Shown here: positions 44,146-50,040 of the stretch, in pieces
Layout: each line of letters begins with the position of its first letter
Numbering within the stretch: the stretch's first letter is position 1
Assembly: GCF_015100155.1 (NCBI RefSeq)
Contig: NZ_JACKZA010000019.1
Location: 1 to 50,040 of the forward strand
From: Acidithiobacillus sp. HP-2
Lineage (GTDB): Bacteria; Pseudomonadota; Gammaproteobacteria; Acidithiobacillales; Acidithiobacillaceae
DNA length: 50,040 nt
Direction: 5' to 3'
Made by a program: the position numbers and the translations under genes
Notes under the pieces: model-generated
Told to the model about the DNA's origin: nothing
Seen by the model: only the letters and a program-made list of their open reading frames with translations
The model's database searches: none

Positions 44146-44677
44146 TTACTGGGAAACGCTCTGCAACTGATTCCCCATCGGGGCGTATACACATATTCCT
44201 TCCGCTTTCAGATGAGGCGCAGGATCCGGTAGGTTGCAGGAAATCGCCACCCAACGTTCCATTGGTGTTCGATCTAATCCTGATGCCCATAGATGTAGCA
44301 CTTGAAAACCAAGCGCTCTTAATGCGTCACCACTTTCATTGCTAATCAATAATCGCTGATCACTTATGACATCTGGGAACCGTTCGCCCCCCCCCATAAA
44401 TATTCCTGTGCCAGTTTGTAATCATGGGTTGCCATTTTGCAAAATTGCCGCCGCCATTTTGGCGATAATCAGCACTTTCAATAACCTTTTCATTGGCAAT
44501 AGTATGAATAGCGAGATAAGTGGGCACCGAATTTATACCATCGGACAATTTAAATCGCTGTGAGGTGCGAAATCCTCTAACAGAAATTAACGCAGGCAAT
44601 TTTTCATTGCTGTAGAAAGTGTTCCATTCATCTTCTGCGGATGGGTCAGTGAAGCTGCATTCAACTGTGTAAATCAT
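44146..44677 (-). pseudogene. Hypothetical protein split by a nine-G tract
   Basis: From ATG 44677 the frame reads MIYTVECSFTDPSAEDEWNT and runs on to HRNIYGGGRTVPRCHK, stopping at 44360. Removing one G from the run 44387-44395 (nine C on the plus strand) continues it as IYGGGERFPDVISDQRLLI... to a stop at 44146, about 177 residues in all. The N-terminal half looks like a small ferredoxin-like-fold domain of DUF4286/Dabb type (weak). Either the gene is dead, or slippage switches it, or the base count is an error. Confidence 0.6.
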
Positions 44678-44910
44678 GTGTACATCCTTCAGATTCCGTC
44701 AGCACCATAAACGGTCTTGTTCCGTCATTGTTCCACAAATCGCTTCAGATCTTGAGATGGCGGTTATACTCTGCCTGAGCGCGTGAGTTTGCCTCCATCA
44801 AAGGCGCAACGCCACCAAACCATAGCAGGCAACCCCAAACTGCTGACCTTGAGATCAGCCCCCCTCATTCCAAGGCTGGGAAATACTAAGACCAACATAG
44901 TCTGGCTGGC

Positions 44911-45009
44911 AAGGGATTCCATTTAGCATAGACGGGAAATCCATGAGAATGAACCACACACGCTCTGGTAAAGCTGCAATCCCTATTTATGTTTCGATCC
45001 AATGCAGGG
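44911..45009 (-). pseudogene. Degraded fragment of the SRPBCC gene 5' end
   Basis: About 100 bp align with the first third of the SRPBCC gene (43950-44055), including the shared run CCACACACGCTCTGGT. Read on the minus strand it gives IGIAALPERVWFILMDFPS with a stop before it. The fragment ends where the second VOC-SDR repeat begins (45001). The rest of the gap 44678-44910 shows no feature. Confidence 0.7.
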
Positions 45010-45024
45010 CTTGTTTCCCATGCC

Positions 45025-45768
45025 TTATAGCAAATTCATGCCGCCATCGACCATCATCACTTCACCCGTTAGATAAGTCGATTCGGTCAGCATCAACGCC
45101 ACATCGGCAATATCTTTCGGACTCGCGCTGCGGCGCATAGGCGCTTCACGTATCCACCGCGCACGAATATCGCCCCAATTCTCGGTCAGCGGCGTATCCA
45201 CCAATCCTGGAGCAATAGCGTTCACCCGAATATCGGGTCCCAGGGTTTTAGCCAGTAAACGGGTAACATGATTCAGTGCGGCTTTGCTGGCAGCGTAAGG
45301 AATAGAAGCACCCTTGGGCCGCACTCCGGCATGCGAGCTGATGTTTAACACGGATGCCGGTTGTTCATCTGTCGATGCGGCGCGCAGGTAAGGCTCGCCA
45401 AGGGCAATAAGCTGCCAGGGTGCGACCACATGGAGCTCATAGAGGCGATGCCAGATGTCCGGGGTTGCGGCCCATAAATCATCATGCGCAATCACGCTGG
45501 ACGCACCCGCATTATTGACCAACACATCCAGCCGACCATAGTGCGCAATCACTTGATGGATCAGTTCACGGCGTGCGGCCTCGTCCAGAAGATCCGCCTG
45601 AAAATAATGGGCCCCCGCCAGTGTCGTTGCTGCTTGAAGGCCTGCGGCTGAGGAAACACGGGAATGCAGGGCCACCCGATATCCGGCCTGAGTCAAACGC
45701 TGTGCAATGGCGAGGCCAATGCCGGAGCTCGCGCCGGTGACTAATGCAACACGCGTCCGATCAGTCAC
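45025..45768 (-). CDS. Short-chain dehydrogenase/reductase, intact copy
   Basis: 247 residues, classical SDR. Cofactor motif TGASSGIG (residues 11-18), NNAG, then catalytic Ser in LNISSHAG and Tyr/Lys in YAASK. It ends with MMVDGGMNLL, usual for the family. A 3-oxoacyl-ACP-reductase-like or sugar/alcohol oxidoreductase is possible; the substrate is unknown. The start is GTG, overlapping the VOC stop by GTGA. Confidence 0.92.
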   Translation of the reverse strand: MTDRTRVALVTGASSGIGLAIAQRLTQAGYRVALHSRVSSAAGLQAATTLAGAHYFQADLLDEAARRELIHQVIAHYGRLDVLVNNAGASSVIAHDDLWAATPDIWHRLYELHVVAPWQLIALGEPYLRAASTDEQPASVLNISSHAGVRPKGASIPYAASKAALNHVTRLLAKTLGPDIRVNAIAPGLVDTPLTENWGDIRARWIREAPMRRSASPKDIADVALMLTESTYLTGEVMMVDGGMNLL

Positions 45769-46160
45769 GATGTAATCGCCGCATCATAGATGGACACTTC
45801 CAGCAAATTGCCATCGGGATCCCGAAAATAGACCGAAGTAAGCGGACCTGCGGCCCCAGTGCGGGGCACGGGACCCGCTTCAAGGGCAACACCACAGTTC
45901 TGGAGATGGGCGAGCAACTCGTGAATGTCTCCCTGAGCGATGAAGCACAAGTCTGCTGATCCGGGAACAGGATGAGCCGCATGCGGAGCAATGGGACATT
46001 CTGCCGGATGCAGATTAATTTTCTGCTGCCCAAAAACCAGGGCGTTGCGCCCCTCGCCAAAAGTGACGGCCTGCATACCTAACACCTGCGAATAAAAGGC
46101 GATGGTTGCAGACATATCCTGCACGGTCAGCACCAGATGATCCAGTCGATCGATTTGCAT
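45765..46160 (-). CDS. Glyoxalase/VOC-family protein, copy 2
   Basis: 131 residues from ATG 46160 (GGGGG-rich upstream). Same VOC fold as the copy at 22693; differences are limited to a few residues, mainly the C-terminus (SIYDAAITS). It is coupled to the SDR gene by GTGA overlap, so VOC and SDR are probably made together, perhaps for a shared detoxification step. Confidence 0.88.
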   Translation of the reverse strand: MQIDRLDHLVLTVQDMSATIAFYSQVLGMQAVTFGEGRNALVFGQQKINLHPAECPIAPHAAHPVPGSADLCFIAQGDIHELLAHLQNCGVALEAGPVPRTGAAGPLTSVYFRDPDGNLLEVSIYDAAITS

Positions 46161-46286
46161 GGGGGAGTCTCGGGCAACAAAGATGGACACCTAATTTTGC
46201 AGCTGGAAACGTTGCAATATAGCGCTGGAATCACCAATACTGCATTAGTAGGCGTTTTTGCAGATGGAACGCCCATGGCCTGACCA

Positions 46287-46715
46287 TCACTGCGACCGCT
46301 CCCACGGATTGATGAGGGGCACACCCGTAGACTTAAAATCCGCGACGTTGCGCGTGACCACCGTCATGCCATGCACCAGGGCGGTTGCCGCGATGAGTGC
46401 ATCGCGCTCTCCACGCTTGTCGGGTACATGCAGCCTGGCGCAGCGTTGTGCCACAGCGGTATCGACTGACAACGTGCGCCTGGAGAACTCAGGCAATACG
46501 TGCTGCTCCAGCCATGTGCGCAACAAGGCCCCCTGCGTAGCGTCCTTTCGCTCAATCGACAGCACGCCAAGCTCAAGTTCCATGATGGTGATGGCCGACA
46601 CAAAGAGGTCGGTGGCATCCACACTTTCCGCCCATGCCGTCACGTTCATATCGGCCTTACCAAGCCGCACCTTGCGCAGTTCAGACACCACGTTGGTATC
46701 GAGAATCAACCTCAT
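46287..46715 (-). CDS. vapC: VapC-type PIN-domain toxin
   Basis: 142 residues, PIN fold. MRLILDTNVVSEL has the first catalytic Asp, MELELGVL the Glu, and RGERDALIAATAL the later Asp. It ends STGVPLINPWERSQ. VapC toxins are Mg-dependent RNases; the target is unknown. The ATG overlaps the vapB stop (ATGA, 46712-46715), the usual TA layout. The 3' end is repeated as the tail of the GGDEF-EAL gene at 23223. Confidence 0.93.
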   Translation of the reverse strand: MRLILDTNVVSELRKVRLGKADMNVTAWAESVDATDLFVSAITIMELELGVLSIERKDATQGALLRTWLEQHVLPEFSRRTLSVDTAVAQRCARLHVPDKRGERDALIAATALVHGMTVVTRNVADFKSTGVPLINPWERSQ

Positions 46716-46966
46716 GAAAAATCAGCCGGACGCCTTTCAATAGCCACACGCGGCGGCTCAAACTCAATGTCAGCAATACCCGGCATAGCCAGCGCATCAG
46801 CAATGTTACGGCGCTGCTGCGTGAGCCGCTGATAATCCTCAAAGCTCATCAGCACATGGGCCGGTCGGCCTCGATCCGTGATAAACACCGGCCCGTTGTT
46901 GGCGGCCCGTTTGGCCTCGCTCGCCCTTTGGTTGAACTCGCGACTGGTTAAGGTGGTAATGGTCAT
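46712..46966 (-). CDS. vapB: Phd/YefM-type antitoxin of the vapBC module
   Basis: 84 residues, Phd/YefM fold: TSREFNQRASEAKRAANNGP then VFITDRGRPAHVLMSFEDYQ is the typical DNA-binding N-terminal domain. The C-terminus (IEFEPPRVAIERRPADF) would neutralise VapC. GAGGGTG precedes the ATG. It likely autoregulates from the 174-bp gap upstream (46967-47140), where no other feature was seen. Confidence 0.92.
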   Translation of the reverse strand: MTITTLTSREFNQRASEAKRAANNGPVFITDRGRPAHVLMSFEDYQRLTQQRRNIADALAMPGIADIEFEPPRVAIERRPADFS

Positions 46967-47140
46967 GATGACACCCTCGCACGCTGGATGAATGTAGAAA
47001 CGTTACTACGCCGATCCAGCGGGTGCAAGCGTTTCAGAAGTTGTAACCAGTAAGCAATTAATCCACGTTCGGCAAGCTGGTTCGGATTTCGTGGGGATTT
47101 TTGCCTCAAAGGAGTATCACTTGTTGGGCATTACTGAGCG

Positions 47141-47473
47141 TTACTGAACAGACAACTGGACGTGTTTGCCTGCTCTCGCCAGCATATCCACCAATGCGTC
47201 AATGGTGAATTTAATGGCCTTCTTGTTGACTACGTCAGAAACACGCGGACGGGTCACTCCCAGGATTTCCGCCGCTTCAGCTTGCTTGAGCTGCTTCGCT
47301 TCAATCCATTCTGCCAGCTCTGTCATCAGTGAATCCTTGATGGCCAGCTTTTCAGAGATGATGCGTTGTGATTCGGTCTTCAGGGCTGCCGCTTCTTCTG
47401 GTGCAAATCCCAAGTCCGCGAACACCTTGCCGCCGACAGGGGTGATGTGCATGGATTTGGTTTCGATGCTCAT
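47141..47473 (-). CDS. higA: XRE-type antitoxin, HigA-like
   Basis: 110 residues. The HTH lies at about 60-85 (KQAEAAEILGVTRPRVSDVV), preceded by a helical N-terminal region. This matches the HigA group whose toxin is of the phage-derived Gp49 type. Its ATG overlaps the toxin stop (ATGA, 47470-47473). Because the toxin gene is broken it now appears as an orphan antitoxin. Confidence 0.85.
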   Translation of the reverse strand: MSIETKSMHITPVGGKVFADLGFAPEEAAALKTESQRIISEKLAIKDSLMTELAEWIEAKQLKQAEAAEILGVTRPRVSDVVNKKAIKFTIDALVDMLARAGKHVQLSVQ

Positions 47474-47816
47474 TGCTTACTCCTTTCCTGGATAACAGAC
47501 TTGTAACGCGCAGCCGTGCTGTCCTTGTCGTGTTTGCTGGTTGAACTCGTCTTCTTCTTGAAGCAGTGCAACACGTAAACCGCCTCCGGAAACTTGGCGA
47601 CGTACATCACGCGGAACCAACCATCGTCGAGATTGATGCGAATTTCTTTGGTTCCCGCGCCCACCACGTCAAAGGGCTTCCAGTCATCGGGTTCAAGTCC
47701 TGCCTACACCTGACTAAGCTGGTGTCCAGCCTCCTTGCACGCATTAGGGGTGAAGATTCGTCGTCCTTGATGTCTCGCAGCGTAGATCCTCGCCAGTCAA
47801 TCGGTTTTTCGCTCAT
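47470..47816 (-). pseudogene. higB: Gp49/HigB-type toxin, frameshifted with an amber
   Basis: From ATG 47816 the frame reads MSEKPIDWRGSTLRDIKDDE, then loses phase near 47754-47760; one T is missing. In the corrected frame it continues FTPNACKEAGHQLSQV, meets TAG (47702-47704) where QVQAG is usual, and goes on as AGLEPDDWKPFDVVGAGTKE to the end. The C-terminal part (VMYVAKFPEAVYVLHCFKKK) is well kept. Two lesions make toxicity unlikely. Confidence 0.85.
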
Positions 47817-47823
47817 ACACTTG

Positions 47824-48846
47824 AACGCCCATTTTGCCAAACAGATTCACGATCAGCACACCGAGAAACTGGTCAGGCGCGTCATCACCCAAAATGAGGG
47901 TGGCACAATTGGAGAATTCATCCACATCTTTGACACCCAGATACTGCAGGAACGGCGCTCCAAAAAAGGCAAGTCCCTGGCAGAAAAAACCCTTCGTGAA
48001 TATCGCATCATGTTGCGCACGATCGGCCAGGAATTTGGTAAGGACGACTGGGAACAAGTTACCCTGAAAAGGGTGGCCGTCTTTCTGGACCAGCTTCCAG
48101 CCAGATCATCCAATGCACATCGATCCTTAATGATCCAGGTATGGAGACATGCCATCGCCAAAGGCATTATCCCACCCCAAAACATTCCAGAAATGACCAT
48201 CCCCAAAGATCACGTGGTGGAACGGCAACCATTGTCATTAGAGTGGTTTCGGTCGATTCGTGAAGCAGCAGAACCCTGGTTTCAAAATGCGATGGATCTT
48301 GCCCTGCAAACATTGCAACGGCGCGAGGATCTGGTTCTGTATCGCTTTGACGCCATACAGACCATCAATGGTGTCCAGCACCTTCCTGTCTGCCAGAAGA
48401 AAACAGAAAACACCTCAGAATTCGGAAGACTGCTGCTTCCTGTTGGTGACGAATTGCGCAGGGTTATCGATCAATGCCGTGATGAAATCCTGAGCCCATT
48501 CCTGATTCACCGAAAACCTCATAAAAGAAGGCGGGAATATCTCGACAAAAAAGAACACTGGACGGCAGTACAGCCGGAAATGCTGACTCGGGAATTTACC
48601 CGGCTACGCGACCAAACCGGAGTCTGTAATGAGCTCACACAGGAACAGCGTCCAAGCTTTCACGAGATTCGCGCATTGGGAGCTGAACTGTACCGTCAGG
48701 CTGGATGGGCGGACGACCCGATCCAGAAACTGCTGGGCCACTCAACCGAAAAGATGACAAAACACTACCTGGATAAACACCAGGAACCTTCGGGTTATCC
48801 CTACTGGTTTCCCCATTATAAACCCAAAGTTTACCCACAGATATAA
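47824..48846 (+). pseudogene. Phage-type tyrosine recombinase (integrase), 5' end lost
   Basis: About 340 residues of a lambda-type integrase: HLNAHFAKQI starts the homology, then the SAM-like core-binding domain. The catalytic Arg is in LQRREDLVLY, HEIRALGAELYRQAG holds HxxR, and LLGHSTEKMTKHYLD holds His and Tyr. The arm-binding N-terminal domain (about 60 residues) is missing. The frame is open upstream to 47566, but that part is the antisense of the dead toxin gene. The catalytic core is intact, so a shortened product could still be made. Confidence 0.82.
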
Positions 48847-48891
48847 CTTATGGCCCATAAAAATTATATCATTATGATTCATATAGTAAAA

Positions 48892-48938
<47 letters not shown>

Positions 48939-49417
48939 TTTGTGGGCAATACCCATTCATCAGTATGTTTTTTAATGGTTTTTATCATCTTATGATAAGA
49001 GCAAAAACAGCAAAACGCAGCATTTTGAATCAATAGGTTACAGACTGGTTTACCAAAGCGTTTCTAAGCTCTAATCTCGTGTTAATTGGCGATTCATCTT
49101 ATCCAATCAACCAGCGAGAAAATCACAATAACGATCCTCTGCTGAACTGCGGCTAAAAGCAAGATTGACTCAATACTGTCAATACGAGCTTTGAATTCGA
49201 TGTATGGTGCCATGAGTAGTGAAAAGTCGTTATGGGCGGCAAATCCGCCGTCATCGGGACCTCTCTCATCCCCATCAAAAAGAACTTTTCAGACCATCAC
49301 TTCCCGCGTGGGATCGCTGTCGCAATCCCACGCTTCTCCAGAACCGTGTACTCCCAGAACAACCGTGGGACGTTCCCGCCGTTTCGGCCTCAAATAACTC
49401 GGGACATGGCACCTAAT
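48939..49417. other. Unassigned accessory DNA
   Basis: No gene recognised. A possible 40-residue peptide (49091-49213, minus strand, MAPYIEFKARIDSIES...) has no other support. A perfect 9-bp hairpin, GCGTGGGAT (49306-49314) with ATCCCACGC (49325-49333), may belong to a lost mobile element. Confidence 0.4.
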
Positions 49418-49708
49418 TTATTGCGGGACGTAACACTTGGTGTGAATGTCTTTGTGTATTGAAATAATCTGTTCAACATACGGCAAACACTTCTCAGTGA
49501 AGAACTCCCTGGACCGATTAATACGATAGGGATCAAGCAACTTGTGAATGGACTGCTCAAGCTCGTAGTAGTTTTTTGTTTCGAATTCTTTGATTACTCG
49601 AAACCGGAACGGAACTCCTGTTGTGTAAAGCTGGTTGATTCGGCTATCGACAGTTCCGGTGGTGATTCCAATCTTTACGATCTCTTCACCGCTCTTTGTA
49701 TAAAGCCC
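49418..49708 (-). pseudogene. T5orf172 (GIY-YIG-like) domain protein, N-terminus removed
   Basis: The minus strand encodes EEIVKIGITTGTVDSRINQL, then TTGVPFRFRVIKEFETKN, YYELEQSIHKLLDPYRINRS and REFFTEKCL, ending at 49418. This is the T5orf172/Mug113 pattern, a branch of the GIY-YIG nuclease fold found in phage and mobile DNA. The first part (YxL...) is absent: homology stops at about 49708, where the IS3-like element begins. No start codon remains. Confidence 0.72.
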
Positions 49709-49710
49709 CC

Positions 49711-50040
49711 GGTGTCAGGGTAGTTGTCGCCTCTCTGAAATGGAGTCAGGTGTAGGGTGGGGGCGGAAAGTGGATTATCGAGATGAAGAGTTATTCAGCA
49801 GAACGTAAGGCCGCTGTATTGCAGAAGATGTTACCGCCCACCAGTTTATCTGTGCCAGAACTGGCCAAACAGGAAGGGATTTCTGATGTGACGCTGTACC
49901 ATTGGCGTAAGCAGGCGATAGCGAGTGGGACGATGAGTGCAGTGACCAAGAAGACCGCAGAGTGTTGGTCTGCCGAGTCCAAGTTGGCAGCGGTGGTGGA
50001 AACGGCACTGCTGTCCGAGGTGGAGTTGAGCGCATATTGC
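49711..50040 (+). mobile_element. IS3-like insertion sequence, left end (runs off window)
   Basis: The terminal sequence begins near GGTGTCAGGG (49711-49720) and is followed 63 bp later by a transposase OrfA. It cuts off the T5orf172 gene. The right end is outside the window. Confidence 0.65.
49783..50040 (+). CDS. IS3-family transposase OrfA, partial
   Basis: 86 codons to the window end, no stop. MKSYSAERKAAVLQKMLPPT and VPELAKQEGISDVTLYHWRK form the N-terminal HTH; WSAESKLAAVVETALLSEVE continues as in OrfA proteins of the IS3 family. OrfB with the DDE core should follow. ATG 49783 is the only well-placed start. Confidence 0.8.
   Translation, partial: MKSYSAERKAAVLQKMLPPTSLSVPELAKQEGISDVTLYHWRKQAIASGTMSAVTKKTAECWSAESKLAAVVETALLSEVELSAYC

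Larger units (their letters stand above)
45001..46341. repeat. VOC-SDR duplication, copy 2 (intact)
   Basis: Matches 22345-23276 and includes the intact SDR gene, the VOC gene and the vapC 3' end. The left edge starts at AATGCAGGG in both copies. Here the right edge continues into a complete vapC, so this arrangement looks ancestral and copy 1 rearranged. Confidence 0.9.

Noticed and set aside
44740-44910. Search for a tRNA or small RNA gene in the gap before the second SDR copy
   Set aside because: No cloverleaf, no terminator and no promoter pair could be drawn.
47566-47823. N-terminal 86 codons of the open frame leading into the integrase
   Set aside because: This stretch is the antisense of the higB-like pseudogene and has no integrase homology; it is open by chance.
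47607-47840. Frame read as a separate 77-residue protein
   Set aside because: It is the first part of the broken higB-like gene before the frameshift.
49232-49462. Plus-strand frame of 76 codons
   Set aside because: It overlaps the end of the T5orf172 gene on the other strand and has no recognisable features.

Overview
The window looks like chromosomal DNA of an acidophilic gammaproteobacterial relative, most probably Acidithiobacillus. The reasons are an rrn operon placed directly downstream of a tyrZ-type tyrosyl-tRNA synthetase (an arrangement I recall from A. ferrooxidans), the gene order engB / polA / DUF2782 / thrB, a System II cytochrome c biogenesis locus, and a mix of core genes with decayed accessory DNA. 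Species level is inference. No CRISPR array and no complete tRNA gene were seen.

Layout. 1-490: the 5' end of a 16S rRNA gene on the minus strand with leader, boxA and a near-consensus promoter. 551-4022: tyrS, a psiF-like pseudogene, a 39-residue membrane peptide coupled to panD, and an MFS transporter. 4043-7437: a five-gene minus-strand cassette (membrane protein, LemA protein, lipoprotein, single-pass proline-rich protein, Trp/Pro-rich repeat protein). It abuts a ccsA gene that has lost its C-terminal half; resB is intact. 10082-22313: mostly core genes (engB, kch, polA, LOG-family gene, DUF2782 gene, thrB, comEA-like gene, uvrD, cbpA-cbpM, ogt, nfsA-like gene). 22345-26500: a VOC/SDR duplication copy, a GAF-GGDEF-EAL gene and a sensory-looking gene pair. 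26670-35299: a MITE-like element and a full Kdp potassium system, kdpED divergent from small ORF-kdpFABC. 35394-38846: a PUA-less glutamate 5-kinase gene, a porin and two unknowns. 39061-50040: accessory DNA with IS30, nudC, a decaying SRPBCC-cupin-transglutaminase-PaiB-DJ-1 operon, the second VOC/SDR copy with vapBC, a higA with a dead toxin gene, a 5'-truncated phage-type integrase beside a tRNA-Pro fragment, and the start of an IS3-type element.

The most informative observation is regulatory. Four ATTTATA-type half-sites at an exact 11-bp period precede the kdp operon, and a second four-site array lies before the glutamate 5-kinase/porin genes. In both, a -10-like hexamer begins 43 bp after the start of the last half-site. 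This suggests one KdpE regulon joining K+ uptake to glutamate/proline-type osmoadaptation and an outer-membrane channel.

A second theme is gene decay and chimerism. ccsA, psiF, the first SDR copy, paiB, a DJ-1 gene, higB, the IS30 transposase, the integrase and a T5orf172 gene are broken. The GGDEF-EAL protein ends in a tail matching the neighbouring VapC type. The two least explained gene sets are the LemA cassette and the SRPBCC-cupin-transglutaminase-PaiB-DJ-1 operon.
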